Origin: Mycobacteroides chelonae
GTDB lineage: Bacteria; Actinomycetota; Actinomycetes; Mycobacteriales; Mycobacteriaceae
Direction: 5' to 3'
DNA: 64,000 bases
Assembly (NCBI GenBank): GCA_014204435.1
Contig: JACHLF010000003.1
Coordinates: 186,001-250,000 of the forward strand
Position 1 is the stretch's first letter, and every line of letters starts with the position of its first letter. Of the stretch, positions 33,944-44,071 are shown in pieces. The notes under the pieces were generated by a model. It saw nothing but the letters and a program-made list of their open reading frames with translations, did not search any database and was not told where the DNA came from. The translations under genes and the position numbers were made by a program.

Positions 33944-34856
33944 GCGCAGCCAGCGACCTGTCGCGTTCCTCGGTAGCCGCCGGGACGATGTCGGCGTAGC
34001 CGAGGTAGCCGTGGATCATCGTCGGCGCGTTGTGCAACTCCACGGGCACTCCGGCGCCACTCAACAGCTCCGCGTACTTGGCACCGTCGTCGCGTAGCGG
34101 ATCGAACTGCGCGGTGCCGATGAACGCCGGGGCGAGACCTTCGAAGGTCTCGGCACGGGCCGGCACCAGCGTCGGGCCCGCGGTGTTGGGGTTGGTCTCG
34201 CCCAGGTACCACGTGCTCAGTGAGGCCACGGTCTTGAAGTCCAGGACGGGCGCCTCGGCATTCTCGATCATCGAGGGTAGCGTCGTGTCGAATGTGGTGG
34301 CCGGGTACCAGAGCATCTGAAAGGCCAGCTTGATGCCATGATCGCGGGCCAGTTGCGCCATGACCGCCGACAGATTTCCGCCGGCCGAGTCGCCACCCAC
34401 GGCAAGACGGCTCGGGTCACCGCCGATCTCGGCGGCATGTGCGTGCACCCACTGCAGCGCGGCCCAGCAGTCCTCGACCGCGGCTGGGTAGGGGTGCTCG
34501 GGTGCCAGCCGGTAATCCACCGACACCACCACGGCGTCGGCCTGTACGGCCGCGGCACGTGCCACCGCGTCATGGGTGTCCAGGTCGCCGATGACCCAGC
34601 CACCGCCGTGGATCAGCACGAAAACGGGACGGATGCCGCCCTCGGCGGGCGAGTAGATCCGAACGGGTATCTGGCCCTCGGGACCCGGGATGGTGCGGTC
34701 TTCGACCTTGGCAACCTCGATCCACGGCGCGCGCGCCGTGGCGATGGCCCGATACGCGTCCCGGGAAGCCTGTGGACCGTCTGGTGAAACGAGTTGAATC
34801 GGAACAGCTTCCAGAATCTTGATGATGATCGGGTCGATACCGGTGGTGGCTGTCAT
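33921..34856 (-). CDS. alpha/beta hydrolase, HSL-family esterase (LipH/LipI type)
   Basis: 311 aa. Oxyanion-hole motif HGGGWVIGD (about 82), nucleophile GDSAGGNLSA (about 154), Asp in FDPLRDDG (about 252) and His in MIHGYLGY (about 282). All are typical of the hormone-sensitive-lipase group, which cleaves short-chain esters in the cytoplasm. Genes of this type (lipH, lipI) lie close to priA in M. tuberculosis, so this is probably the same locus. The start is divergent from priA by 56 bases. Confidence 0.88.
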   Translation of the reverse strand: MTATTGIDPIIIKILEAVPIQLVSPDGPQASRDAYRAIATARAPWIEVAKVEDRTIPGPEGQIPVRIYSPAEGGIRPVFVLIHGGGWVIGDLDTHDAVARAAAVQADAVVVSVDYRLAPEHPYPAAVEDCWAALQWVHAHAAEIGGDPSRLAVGGDSAGGNLSAVMAQLARDHGIKLAFQMLWYPATTFDTTLPSMIENAEAPVLDFKTVASLSTWYLGETNPNTAGPTLVPARAETFEGLAPAFIGTAQFDPLRDDGAKYAELLSGAGVPVELHNAPTMIHGYLGYADIVPAATEERDRSLAALKKALHG

Positions 34857-34912
34857 GGCCTCACCTTAGCGGCACGCTCGGAGACGTCGGGCGCGTCTGC
34901 TACAACGACCAG

Positions 34913-36928
34913 GTGACTGCGACGCGGGTGGTAGCCGAACACGAGCCCATTGCTCGGGTGCTGCCGCTGCTCACCGTGCCGCACCTGGACCGCGAATTTG
35001 ACTACCAGGTGTCGGCGGAACAATCCGATGACGCTCAGCCGGGAGTGCGCGTGAGGGTGCGGTTCCACGGCCGCCTGGTGGACGCCATCCTGTTGGAACG
35101 CCGCTCGGCCAGCGATCATCCCGGCAAGCTCGGATGGCTGGACCGGGTGGTATCGCCGACCCAGGTGCTCACGCCCGATGTCCACAGGCTGGTGGATGCG
35201 GTGGCGGCTCGCTATGCGGGAACCCGTGCGGACGTGCTGCGCCTGGCGCTGCCACCGCGCCACGCGCGTGTCGAGAAGGAAGTTCGCGCGGCCGTCGACG
35301 AGGGCGTCACGGTGCCGACCCCGGACGGTTCGGGCTGGGCCCGCTATCAGCGCGGCGAGCGATTTATGGAGGCGCTGTCGCAGGGCCGGGCCGCACGCGC
35401 GGTGTGGCAGGCGCTGCCGGGCGAGGCCTGGTGCATCCGACTGGCCGAGGCCGCCGCCGCGACGGCGGGCACCGGCCGGGGAGTGCTGGCGGTGGTTCCG
35501 GATCAGCGAGACATTGATGCGTTGTCTGCCGAATGCATGAAACATATTGGTGCACAACATGTGATTGCGCTATCGGCGGAGCTGGGCCCTGCCGAGCGAT
35601 ACCGACGCTGGCTGGCGGTGCTGCGCGGTACCGCGACCGTGGTGATCGGTACCAGGGCTGCAGTGTTCGCGCCGGTGGCCGACTTGGGGCTGCTGATGGT
35701 GTGGGACGACGGCGACGACAACCTCGCCGAGCCCCGGTCCCCATACCCGCATGCCCGAGATGTGGCCATGCTGCGCGCACATCAGCTGCGTTGCGCCGCG
35801 GTGATCGGCGGGTATGCGCGCACGGCTGAGGCCCAGGCGCTGGTGGAGAGCGGTTGGGCGCATGACCTGGTCGCGGCCCGGCCCGTGGTCCGGAATGCCT
35901 CGGCGCGCATCAGCGCGCTGGACGACAGCGGGTACGTGCAGGAGCGCGATCCGGCGGCGCGATCGGCACGCCTGCCGATGATCGCGCTGTCGGCCGCCCG
36001 GGACGCACTCACACGTGGGCACTCGGTGCTGGTGCAGGTCCCACGCCGCGGCTATGTGCCGGCATTGGCCTGCACGAAATGCCGGACTGTCGCGCGCTGC
36101 CGGCACTGCACGGGCCCGCTGGCGTTGGAAGGACCCGGCGCGGCGCACCACACCATCGGCCCCACGTGCCGATGGTGTGGGCGGGTCGACGCGGACCTGC
36201 GATGCGCCCGCTGCGGTTCCACCGCGGTACGCGCCGTGGTGGTGGGGGCCCGCAGAACGGCTGAGGAACTGGGCAGGGCGCTACCGGGAGTCCCGGTGGT
36301 GACGTCCGGCGGCGGTGAGGTTCACGCCACGGTCACTGGGTCGCCCACCTTAGTGGTGTGCACGCCCGGCGCAGAACCCTTGACACCCAACGGATATGGT
36401 GCGGCACTACTTTTGGACGCCTGGGCGTTGCTGGGCCGCCAGGACTTACGCGCCGCCGAAGACACCCTGCGCAAGTGGATGGCCGCCGCCGCGTTGGTGC
36501 GCGGGCGGGACGAGGGTGGAACGGTTGTGGTGGTCGCGGATGCCACCCTTCCCACGGTGCAGTCGTTGATCCGGTGGGACCCAGTGGGGCATGCCGCCGC
36601 CGAGGTGGCGGCGCGCGCCGAGGTCGGTCTGCCGCCACAGGTGCACCTCGCGGCCATCGACGGGCCATCGGCGGCGGTGGGTGCGCTCATCGAGACCGCA
36701 GATCTTCCCGAGGGCGCGGAACTGTTGGGACCCGTCGATCTGCCCGTAGGGGCGCGGCGACCTGCCGGAGTATCTGATGGTGTCGAGGTGGTGCGCATGC
36801 TGGTGCGCGTTCAACGCACCTCAGGCTTGGAGATGGCCGCGGCTTTGCGCCGAGGGGTGGCAATTCTGAGTGCACGGCGCGACGCCGAACCCGTCAGGGT
36901 TCAGATCGATCCGCTGCACGTGGGGTGA
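34913..36928 (+). CDS. priA: PriA-like primosomal protein N' lacking helicase motifs
   Basis: 671 aa. N-terminal 3'-DNA-binding domain (VARVLPLLTVPHLDREFDYQV-like start, about 10-110), a helicase-like core and a zinc-binding insertion with paired cysteines (CTKCRTVARCRHC, then CRWCGRVDADLRCARC, about 387-435). Where other PriA proteins have the Walker A loop, this one reads ALPGEAWCIRL (167-177), without G-K-T. The DEAH position reads WDDGDDN. So ATP-driven unwinding is unlikely, while DNA and partner binding may remain. GTG start at 34913. It is the last gene before the TetR gene on the other strand. Confidence 0.9.
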   Translation: MTATRVVAEHEPIARVLPLLTVPHLDREFDYQVSAEQSDDAQPGVRVRVRFHGRLVDAILLERRSASDHPGKLGWLDRVVSPTQVLTPDVHRLVDAVAARYAGTRADVLRLALPPRHARVEKEVRAAVDEGVTVPTPDGSGWARYQRGERFMEALSQGRAARAVWQALPGEAWCIRLAEAAAATAGTGRGVLAVVPDQRDIDALSAECMKHIGAQHVIALSAELGPAERYRRWLAVLRGTATVVIGTRAAVFAPVADLGLLMVWDDGDDNLAEPRSPYPHARDVAMLRAHQLRCAAVIGGYARTAEAQALVESGWAHDLVAARPVVRNASARISALDDSGYVQERDPAARSARLPMIALSAARDALTRGHSVLVQVPRRGYVPALACTKCRTVARCRHCTGPLALEGPGAAHHTIGPTCRWCGRVDADLRCARCGSTAVRAVVVGARRTAEELGRALPGVPVVTSGGGEVHATVTGSPTLVVCTPGAEPLTPNGYGAALLLDAWALLGRQDLRAAEDTLRKWMAAAALVRGRDEGGTVVVVADATLPTVQSLIRWDPVGHAAAEVAARAEVGLPPQVHLAAIDGPSAAVGALIETADLPEGAELLGPVDLPVGARRPAGVSDGVEVVRMLVRVQRTSGLEMAAALRRGVAILSARRDAEPVRVQIDPLHVG

Positions 36929-36932
36929 TTCG

Positions 36933-36951
36933 GCCAATATCAGCTATTGGC
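36933..36951. terminator. short hairpin between convergent priA and TetR gene
   Basis: GCCAATA (36933-36939) pairs with TATTGGC (36945-36951) around TCAGC, spanning the 11-base gap and the TetR stop. It may serve both directions. There is no T-run, so this is tentative. Confidence 0.3.
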
Positions 36952-37557
36952 GGACACGAGACTGTGCTGGTTGGCGATCCCGCTCGCGAATGTCTCCACG
37001 ATGTAGCCGATGAGCTGTTCTCTGCTGATGACGCGAGACGCGCTCCACCAGTTGATGGTCATCAGCACGCCGCCCACCGCCAGCCGCGACCAGACCGGGA
37101 CCAGCATGATCATCTGCTCGTCGGGAAACTGTGCGTACAAATGCTCCTCGGTCGCCTGCGCGATGAGGTCGAATACCCCGTGGTCGAGCTGTTCCCGGGC
37201 GGTGAGGTCACGATCGAGTGCGATGTACAGTTCCGGTTCCGCGGTGATCCAATCGATCACCAGGGCCGAAAATGCCCTGATCTGGTCGCGCGTATCGCCG
37301 ACCATACGGTCTTGCCATGCGCCGGAGATCAGCCTGTCGGCGTGACGCCTGCTCAAGGCGCGTAGCAGATCGGCCTTGGTCGGAAAGATTGCGTAGCATG
37401 CCGACCTGGCGAACCCGGCCTCCCTGGCCACCTCGGCGATGGAGACGGTGCCCCCACTGTTGCGAATCGCCCGCTCTGCAGCATCGAGCAGTTCCTCGGT
37501 TCGCAGTTTGCGATCGTAAGGAGCCCCACTCGGCCGGCCTCGTCCTCTGGTAGCCAT
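36940..37557 (-). CDS. TetR family transcriptional regulator
   Basis: 205 aa from ATG 37557 (MATRGRGRPSGAPYD). A longer frame to 37596 would read through a palindrome that looks like an operator. HTH: LLDAAERAIRNSGGTVSIAEVAREAGFARSACYAIF in two segments (about 20-55). The C-terminal domain contains WITAEPELYIALDRDLTAREQ and is not assignable to a ligand class. There is no obvious neighbouring target: priA is convergent and fmt divergent. The divergent gap to fmt is 127 bases. Confidence 0.85.
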   Translation of the reverse strand: MATRGRGRPSGAPYDRKLRTEELLDAAERAIRNSGGTVSIAEVAREAGFARSACYAIFPTKADLLRALSRRHADRLISGAWQDRMVGDTRDQIRAFSALVIDWITAEPELYIALDRDLTAREQLDHGVFDLIAQATEEHLYAQFPDEQMIMLVPVWSRLAVGGVLMTINWWSASRVISREQLIGYIVETFASGIANQHSLVSANS

Positions 37558-37571
37558 CAAAATCATGCTAT

Positions 37572-37583
37572 CGGATGTATCCG
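37572..37583. promoter_or_regulatory. candidate operator of the TetR gene
   Basis: CGGAT-GT-ATCCG, a perfect 5-base inverted repeat with a two-base centre, extended imperfectly on both sides (ATCGGATGTATCCGGAT). It lies 15 bases upstream of the TetR start at 37557. This is the usual place for autoregulation, and it is 102 bases from fmt. Confidence 0.5.
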
Positions 37584-37684
37584 GATTGTTTACCACCGTC
37601 CTGGCGAACCTCGTGGCCTCATATATGCCGCTCTCTCGTGCCGAGGATTCGATGTAGACGGTGCGCTCTTTCTAGACTGGCACG

Positions 37685-38608
37685 GTGCGCATAGTGTTCG
37701 CCGGTACACCGGCTCCGGCATTGCCGTCGCTACGAAGGCTGCTGGCGTCGCGTCACCAGGTTGTGGCCGTACTGACCCGGCCCGATGCCCGTGCGGGCAG
37801 GGGCCGGGCCACGGCCGCCTCGCCGGTCGCCGAGTTGGCGCGTGAACACGGACTGCCGGTGCTCACCCCAGCGCGGCCCCATGATCCTGAGTTCGTCGGC
37901 GAACTGGCCGCATTGGCTCCGGACTGCTGTGCGGTGGTCGCCTACGGCGCGCTACTGAAACCCGAGCTGCTGGCGGTGCCCGCGCACGGCTGGGTGAACC
38001 TGCACTTCTCGTTGCTGCCTGCGTGGCGGGGTGCCGCCCCGGTGCAGGCAGCCATCGCCGCCGGCGACGAGATCACCGGTGCTACCACCTTTCTCATCGA
38101 GCCCGGATTGGATAGCGGACCCGTCTATGGAGTGGTCACCGAACGAATCACATCCAGTGACACCGCAGGCGCGCTGCTGGGCAGGCTCTCTGAATCCGGT
38201 GCGGGCCTGCTCGAATCGACAATGGATGGGATCGAGGAGGGCGCGTTGGTGGCGGTGCCGCAAGTGGCCGAGGGGGCAAGCACGGCTCCGAAGATCACCG
38301 TGGAGCAGGCGCGTATCCGCTGGGATCTGCCCGCACAGGCGATCGACCGCCACGTCCGGGCGATGACTCCTGAACCGGGCGCCTGGACCACTATCGGCCA
38401 GACACGGGTCAAGGTCGGACCGGTGGGAGTGGACACCGGTGAGGAACTGGCGCCCGGCGCCATCGCGGTCCGCAAACGTGACGTACTGGTCGGCACCGGC
38501 ACCGCGGCGGTCGCACTCAACGAGGTGCAGCCCCAAGGCAAGAAGCTGATGAACGCCGCGGACTGGGCGCGTGGCGCACGACTGGACGGGCAGGTGCGCG
38601 CACTGTGA
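37685..38608 (+). CDS. fmt: methionyl-tRNA formyltransferase
   Basis: Formylates initiator Met-tRNA. 307 aa. N-terminal [19 protein letters not shown], the folate site [20 protein letters not shown] with the catalytic SLLP loop (His/Asn before it), and LDSGPVYG (catalytic Asp, about 142). C-terminal OB-like domain is present. GTG start at 37685. The stop overlaps rsmB (GTGA). The downstream order rsmB, rpe, ribG is standard for mycobacteria. Confidence 0.95.
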   Translation: MRIVFAGTPAPALPSLRRLLASRHQVVAVLTRPDARAGRGRATAASPVAELAREHGLPVLTPARPHDPEFVGELAALAPDCCAVVAYGALLKPELLAVPAHGWVNLHFSLLPAWRGAAPVQAAIAAGDEITGATTFLIEPGLDSGPVYGVVTERITSSDTAGALLGRLSESGAGLLESTMDGIEEGALVAVPQVAEGASTAPKITVEQARIRWDLPAQAIDRHVRAMTPEPGAWTTIGQTRVKVGPVGVDTGEELAPGAIAVRKRDVLVGTGTAAVALNEVQPQGKKLMNAADWARGARLDGQVRAL

Positions 38609-40020
38609 GCACACGTCCGCCGCGCCGCCGGCCCAATCAGGATTCTCGTCAGGGTTCACGCTCGCAGGAGCGCCCGCGCCGCAAGCTCGATGCGCCACGA
38701 CAGGCCGCACTCGACGTGCTGCGGGCGGTGTCCCGTCAGGATGCTTACGCCAACCTGGCCTTGCCCGCGTTGCTGCGTGAGCGCGGCATCACCGGTCGCG
38801 ACGCCGCCTTCGCGACCGAGCTCACCTATGGAACATGCAGGGCTCGGGGCCTTCTCGACGCGATCATCGCAGGGGCAGCGGATCGTCCGATCGACCAGGT
38901 TGACGAGGGGTTGCGCGACCCCTTGCGATTGGGTGCCTACCAGCTGCTGCGCACCCGCGTCGAGCCTCATGCCGCATTGTCGACGACCGTGGACGCGGTT
39001 GCGGTCGAATTTGACCAGGGCAGAGCGGGTTTCGTCAACGCGGTGTTGCGCACCATCTCGCGCCGCGATGAGCCTGGATGGGTGGCCGAGCTGGCCCCTC
39101 CGGAATCGGACCGGATCGGCAGGCTGGCCTTCTCGACGGCGCATCCCCGGTGGATCGCTCAAGCGTTTTCCGATGCGCTGGGGCCGGCAGGTTCGGAGCT
39201 TGCCGAGGTGTTGGCCAGTGACGACGAGCGCCCCCTTGTTCACCTTGCGGCGCGTCCGGGACGTATCGATGCCGAATCGCTGGCCGAGGTAGTCGGGGGC
39301 ACCGTCGGTCGGTACTCGCCCTTCGCCGTGTATCTGCCGGGCGGCGATCCGGGCCGGTTGGAGCCCGTACGCGATGGCTTCGCGCAGGTTCAGGACGAAG
39401 GCAGTCAGCTCATCGCGCATGCGACCGCGCTGGCCCCGCTGGACGGTACCGACGAGCGGTGGCTCGACCTGTGCGCCGGTCCCGGCGGCAAGACGGCGTT
39501 GTTGGGGGCGTTGGCGGCTGAACGCGGTGCCCAGGTCACCGCTATCGAAGTCGCCGCGCACCGTGCTCAGTTGGTAGCCACCGCCGCGAAATCCCTACCG
39601 GTGACAGTGCTCACCATCGACGGGCGCGAGAGTGGTTTGGCGCCCGCCTCATTCGATCGCGTATTGGTCGACGCCCCCTGCACCGGGCTCGGTGCGCTGC
39701 GTCGCCGCCCGGAGGCTAGGTGGCGGCGCCAACCGGGCGATGTTCCGGGCCTGGTCAAGCTGCAGCGCGAATTACTCTCCAGCGCAATAGAGTTGACTCG
39801 TTCGGGCGGTGTTGTCGTGTACAGCACCTGTTCACCACACCTGGCGGAAACCGTGGGAGTGGTCTCCGATGCCGTGCGGCGTCATGCGGTAACCCCCGAG
39901 GATGCTCGCGTGCTGTTCCCCGGAGTGGACGGTCTCGGCGACGGTGATGCGGTACAGCTGTGGCCACACCGGCACGGCACCGACGCCATGTTCACCGCCC
40001 TCCTGCGTAAACACCCCTGA
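38605..40020 (+). CDS. rsmB: 16S rRNA (cytosine-967-C5)-methyltransferase
   Basis: 471 aa SAM-dependent RNA methyltransferase (also called Fmu/Sun). Basic N-terminal tail, NusB-like RNA-binding domain (about 32-165), then the Rossmann domain with SAM loop [19 protein letters not shown] (about 287). Both cysteines of the RsmB mechanism are present: [18 protein letters not shown] and [15 protein letters not shown] start overlaps the fmt stop. Confidence 0.94.
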   Translation: MSTRPPRRRPNQDSRQGSRSQERPRRKLDAPRQAALDVLRAVSRQDAYANLALPALLRERGITGRDAAFATELTYGTCRARGLLDAIIAGAADRPIDQVDEGLRDPLRLGAYQLLRTRVEPHAALSTTVDAVAVEFDQGRAGFVNAVLRTISRRDEPGWVAELAPPESDRIGRLAFSTAHPRWIAQAFSDALGPAGSELAEVLASDDERPLVHLAARPGRIDAESLAEVVGGTVGRYSPFAVYLPGGDPGRLEPVRDGFAQVQDEGSQLIAHATALAPLDGTDERWLDLCAGPGGKTALLGALAAERGAQVTAIEVAAHRAQLVATAAKSLPVTVLTIDGRESGLAPASFDRVLVDAPCTGLGALRRRPEARWRRQPGDVPGLVKLQRELLSSAIELTRSGGVVVYSTCSPHLAETVGVVSDAVRRHAVTPEDARVLFPGVDGLGDGDAVQLWPHRHGTDAMFTALLRKHP

Positions 40021-40042
40021 AGCGGCACATAAGCTGAACGGC

Positions 40043-40726
40043 ATGTCTGACCGTGTCCCCATGATCGCTCCGTCGATCCTGTCCGCCGATTTCGCACGCC
40101 TCGCCGACGAGATGGCGGCCGTGGAAGGAGCCGACTGGCTGCATGTGGACGTGATGGACGGGCATTTCGTACCCAACCTGACGCTGGGGTTGCCCGTTGT
40201 CGACAGCCTGCTGGCCGCAACAGATATCCCGATCGACTGCCACCTGATGATCGACAACCCGGATCGCTGGGCGCCCGGATACGCCGAGGCGGGGGCACAC
40301 AACGTGACATTCCACGCCGAGGCCACCGACAACCCCATCGCCGTCGCCCGTGACATTCGCGCCGCTGGGGCCAAGGCCGGCCTGAGCATCAAGCCGGGCA
40401 CACCGCTGCAGCCATATCTTGGGGTGCTCAAGGACTTTGACACGCTGCTGGTGATGTCGGTCGAGCCCGGCTTCGGCGGACAGTCCTTTATCGCGAGCGT
40501 TCTGGACAAGGTGCGCGCTGTGCGCAAGCTCGTCGACTCCGGTGAGCTGACTGTGCTGGTGGAGATCGACGGAGGAATCAACACCGACACCATCGAGCAA
40601 GCCGCCGAGGCGGGGGTGGATTGTTTCGTCGCGGGTTCCGCCGTCTACGGGGCACAGAACCCCGAAGCGGCGGTCCGGGCACTGCGTGAGCAAGCCACCA
40701 GGGCGGCAACACATTTGGCCCGCTGA
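40043..40726 (+). CDS. rpe: ribulose-5-phosphate 3-epimerase
   Basis: Interconverts ribulose- and xylulose-5-phosphate in the pentose phosphate pathway. 227 aa from ATG 40043 ([18 protein letters not shown]); an upstream in-frame reading lies within rsmB. Metal and catalytic residues: [16 protein letters not shown] (His, Asp), DCHLMI (His), [10 protein letters not shown] and EIDGGIN (second Asp). It supplies or drains the ribulose-5-P used by RibBA, which may explain its place beside ribG. Confidence 0.95.
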   Translation: MSDRVPMIAPSILSADFARLADEMAAVEGADWLHVDVMDGHFVPNLTLGLPVVDSLLAATDIPIDCHLMIDNPDRWAPGYAEAGAHNVTFHAEATDNPIAVARDIRAAGAKAGLSIKPGTPLQPYLGVLKDFDTLLVMSVEPGFGGQSFIASVLDKVRAVRKLVDSGELTVLVEIDGGINTDTIEQAAEAGVDCFVAGSAVYGAQNPEAAVRALREQATRAATHLAR

Positions 40727-40727
40727 A

Positions 40728-41750
40728 ATGGGTAACACGATAGGCCTGCACGCTGCGATGGATCTGGCGATCCGGGCAGCCGACGAGGTCAAGGGCAGCA
40801 CGTACCCGAATCCGCCTGTCGGCGCGGTCATCCTGGATTCATCTGGAGCGGTTGTCGGGGTGGGTGGCACACGCCCGCCCGGGCAAGAGCATGCGGAGGT
40901 GGTGGCGCTGGCACAGGCAGGCGATGCCGCGATGGGTGGTACCGCCGTGGTCACCCTGGAGCCGTGTAATCACCAGGGCAGGACGGGCCCCTGTGCGGAT
41001 GCCCTGGTTGCGGCCGGTGTGGCGCGCGTCGTCTACGCGGTCGCGGATCCGAATCCCCAGGCCGCCGGGGGAGCGGAGTGCCTGCGCGGGGAGGGAATCG
41101 AGGTAGTCGACGGTGTCGCCGCGGACCTCGTCGCCGCCGGACCCTTGCGGGAGTGGCTGCACAAACAGCGCACCGGGCGCCCTCACGTCACCTGGAAGTA
41201 CGGGGCCAGCGTCGACGGGCGCAGCGCCGCCGATGACGGCACTAGCCAATGGATCACCAGCGAGCAGTCCCGCGCCGACGTGCACCGGCGCCGGGGATTC
41301 GCCGATGCCATTCTGGTGGGCACGGGCACTGTGTTCGCCGATGACCCGCAGCTCACGGCACGCACGCCCAATAATGTGCTGCTGTCTCACCAGCCATTGC
41401 GCGTGGTGGTCGGAATGCGCGAGGTGTCCTCGGATGCAAAGGTTTTGAACGACGACTCGCATACCATGGTGATTCGGACCCACGATCCGGCCGAGGTGAT
41501 CGCGGCACTGGGCGATCGCACCGACATCATCCTGGAAGGCGGCCCGACACTGGCGGGCGCGTTCCTGCGCGCCGGACTGGTGGACCGGATCCTGGCCTAC
41601 CTGGCGCCGATGCTCCTGGGGGGCAACGTCCCGGCCGTGGAGGACGTGGGCGTCACCACCCTGTCACGAGCGCTGCACTGGGAGTACGACCAGATCGAGC
41701 GGATGGGCCCCGACGTGCTACTGAGCCTCGTCCCGCGACTTCCGGTGTGA
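40728..41750 (+). CDS. ribG: riboflavin biosynthesis deaminase-reductase
   Basis: Bifunctional RibD/RibG: deaminates the pyrimidinone product of GTP cyclohydrolase II, then reduces the ribosyl side chain with NADPH. 340 aa from ATG 40728, one base after the rpe stop. N-terminal deaminase: [17 protein letters not shown] (zinc His/Glu, about 46) and [16 protein letters not shown] (zinc Cys pair). C-terminal reductase: [20 protein letters not shown] and [18 protein letters not shown]. First riboflavin gene; the rest follow after the P55/lprG pair. Confidence 0.94.
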   Translation: MGNTIGLHAAMDLAIRAADEVKGSTYPNPPVGAVILDSSGAVVGVGGTRPPGQEHAEVVALAQAGDAAMGGTAVVTLEPCNHQGRTGPCADALVAAGVARVVYAVADPNPQAAGGAECLRGEGIEVVDGVAADLVAAGPLREWLHKQRTGRPHVTWKYGASVDGRSAADDGTSQWITSEQSRADVHRRRGFADAILVGTGTVFADDPQLTARTPNNVLLSHQPLRVVVGMREVSSDAKVLNDDSHTMVIRTHDPAEVIAALGDRTDIILEGGPTLAGAFLRAGLVDRILAYLAPMLLGGNVPAVEDVGVTTLSRALHWEYDQIERMGPDVLLSLVPRLPV

Positions 41751-43262
41751 ACCGATGAACAGCGCGATCACCGCGCCGATCACACAGACGATTGCCGTGA
41801 TCGCGAACATCTCGCTATACATCTCGCTGTAGGCGGTGATACTGCGGTTCAGGAGCTGCATTTGCAGCTCGAGGAAATTCGGCTTTCCGGTCGGCTTGGG
41901 TTCCTTGGCAGCCAGCGCATCGAAGTTCTGGTAGAAGCGGTGAATACCCCAACCGCCGAGGGCGGCCATGCCGATGAGCATGCCCGTCATGCGAGCCACC
42001 ACCACGAGGGCCGATGCGATGCCGTGCTGAGCGGCGGGCACAACCCGCAGAGCCGCGGAGGACAGCGGTCCGATCACCAGGCCCAGACCCACACCGGCGA
42101 CCACCAGGTCGGTGTCGAGCCGGGGCAGCGTGAAGAGCCCGAAGTTGTGCACGGAATCCAACACATCTACCGGCCAACCGGAGATCAGGTAGTACCCGAA
42201 CGCGGCGATGAGCAGGCCGACGACGGCGATGATCCGGTCGCCGAATCGGGTCGCGAGCCAGCCACCGATCACCGCCCCGATCGGCAGTGCGACAAGGAAG
42301 CGGGCTAGCAGGAAGACCGCATCGGCCTTGTTCATCTGCAGCACCCCCTGCCCGAGCAGCTCGATGTTGACCAGTGTCACCATCAACGCCGCACCGGCGG
42401 CCAGGGACGCGGCCAACGCCGCGAAGAACGGTCCGAACCGAACGCCTTCTGGCTTGATCAGCCGGGTTTTGGCCCGCGACTCCCAGACGATGAACGCCAG
42501 GAATGCGACCCCCGATCCGATCAGAACCGGCAGGGCCCACTCGGGTAGTGCCGAGACTTTCGGATCGGGGCTGTACAAACCCACTACCAGCAGCGCCAAT
42601 GCGACGGCCAGCAGTGCGCCCCCGACGACGTCCACCTTCGGCCGATTCGGGTCGTGCTGGTGCGCGGGAACACTGAACTGGACCAACACGATGGCGATGA
42701 TCGCCAACGGCACATTGACCCAGAAGATGGCGGTCCAGTGGCCGAACAGCCACACGCACAGCACGCCGTACAGAGGGCCGAGCACGCTGCCCAGTTCCTG
42801 GGCGGCACCGATACCGCCGAGAACGGTCGCGCGATTGCGTTGCGCCCACAGATCGGCGCCTAGAGCCAGCGTGACCGGAAGAAGAGCGCCGCTGGCCACA
42901 CCCTGAATGATGCGGCCGGTGACCAGCATCGTCAGGTCGGTGGACAGCGCCGTGACGACCGAACCGATGGCGAACCCGGCCAACGCCAGTTGAAGGATCA
43001 GACGGCGCCCGAATCGGTCGGAGGCCTGTCCCAGCAGCGGCATCGCGGCGATATAACCGAGTAGGTAACCCGTGACGATCGGAGTGACCTGCTGGATGTT
43101 GTTCAGCGCGATGCCGACGGTACCCATGATGTCGGTGAAGACACTGACTACGACGTAGGTGTCCAGGGCGCCCAGGAGCACCGCCAGGCTTCCCGCGCCG
43201 ATGGCGATGCTGCGATGGCGCAGGGGTAGGGAGGTACCGGGCTCCGTCGCTGTGTGCGTCAC
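41718..43262 (-). CDS. MFS (DHA2-type) transporter, P55/Rv1410c homologue
   Basis: 514 aa with about 14 membrane helices. MFS motif A ([11 protein letters not shown], about 78) and the antiporter-type region [12 protein letters not shown] are present. Its partner upstream is lprG; in M. tuberculosis this pair exports triacylated lipids and affects drug tolerance and the cell envelope. GTG start overlaps the lprG stop. The 3' end overlaps ribG on the other strand by 33 bases. The C-terminal cytoplasmic tail is short ([11 protein letters not shown]). Confidence 0.92.
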   Translation of the reverse strand: MTHTATEPGTSLPLRHRSIAIGAGSLAVLLGALDTYVVVSVFTDIMGTVGIALNNIQQVTPIVTGYLLGYIAAMPLLGQASDRFGRRLILQLALAGFAIGSVVTALSTDLTMLVTGRIIQGVASGALLPVTLALGADLWAQRNRATVLGGIGAAQELGSVLGPLYGVLCVWLFGHWTAIFWVNVPLAIIAIVLVQFSVPAHQHDPNRPKVDVVGGALLAVALALLVVGLYSPDPKVSALPEWALPVLIGSGVAFLAFIVWESRAKTRLIKPEGVRFGPFFAALAASLAAGAALMVTLVNIELLGQGVLQMNKADAVFLLARFLVALPIGAVIGGWLATRFGDRIIAVVGLLIAAFGYYLISGWPVDVLDSVHNFGLFTLPRLDTDLVVAGVGLGLVIGPLSSAALRVVPAAQHGIASALVVVARMTGMLIGMAALGGWGIHRFYQNFDALAAKEPKPTGKPNFLELQMQLLNRSITAYSEMYSEMFAITAIVCVIGAVIALFIGSHRKSRDEAQ

Positions 43263-43936
43263 AGGGCGGGCTTGTCGACCGTGACCGGCTTGCCCCAGTC
43301 GGACAACGACATCTCGATGGTGTTACCTGGCGAGGTGTCAACGCTGATCTTGGTCAGCAGGTGCTTGCCGTCCTTCTGGATCCACGCCTTGGCCGGAATG
43401 TTGGCGGTGAGCGTGGTGCCGCCGGTGAAGGTGTTCAGGGCGTCCTTGCTCATCGTTCCGGTCACGAGAACCGAATCGACACCGTCGACGGTCTCAACCT
43501 TGTGGGACGTGGCATCGGTGATGTTCGACAGCAGGTTGGCCAGCCCCTTGTTGGGGTCGAGGATCAGCCCGATGTCGTAGATGTCCTTCACCGGTCCCAT
43601 GCTGGTGTAGGTGGTGCTGAGCTGGGCGAACAATTCACCGTCCACCACGACGAACGGCAGTTCCAGCCCCCCGGTCTTGGCGGTGCCCTTGGCGGCCACG
43701 GCCGGGGTGGTCGTCAGATCGCCGGTCAGGTCCGACAGCTTGAGGGTCGGCTTGTCGCCGGTGACCTTGAGCACGATGTGCGTGCTGGTCTGGGTCTTGG
43801 TAGTGGCCGCCGATTCGCTGAGCAGCGTGGCGGCCTCGGGCAGGCTGGGGTCGGCCTTCTCGGTCGTGGAGCAGCCGGCCAGGGCGATGGCGGCGACAGC
43901 GACGGGGATAAGGGCGAGTCGGATGCGGTTGCGCAT
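43259..43936 (-). CDS. lprG: lipoprotein LprG
   Basis: Cell-envelope lipoprotein that carries triacylated glycolipids and works with the P55 exporter. 225 aa from ATG 43936 ([22 protein letters not shown]). A longer frame to 44038 is rejected because it puts the signal peptide in the middle. Lipobox LAGC with the lipidated Cys about residue 22. The LppX/LprAFG fold region has [18 protein letters not shown] and [16 protein letters not shown]. Four-base overlap with the downstream transporter gene. Confidence 0.93.
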   Translation of the reverse strand: MRNRIRLALIPVAVAAIALAGCSTTEKADPSLPEAATLLSESAATTKTQTSTHIVLKVTGDKPTLKLSDLTGDLTTTPAVAAKGTAKTGGLELPFVVVDGELFAQLSTTYTSMGPVKDIYDIGLILDPNKGLANLLSNITDATSHKVETVDGVDSVLVTGTMSKDALNTFTGGTTLTANIPAKAWIQKDGKHLLTKISVDTSPGNTIEMSLSDWGKPVTVDKPAL

Positions 43937-44071
43937 GAGACCGATCGTAGAGGCTGACCGCGACCACTGGGAGGCTCGCGACACGACGACGTTGCAGGCG
44001 ATGAAATTGACACCCCAGCAATCCGACGCCATGCTCATTTGCAGGGCGGGATTGTCAACCGAGGGCTGGTT

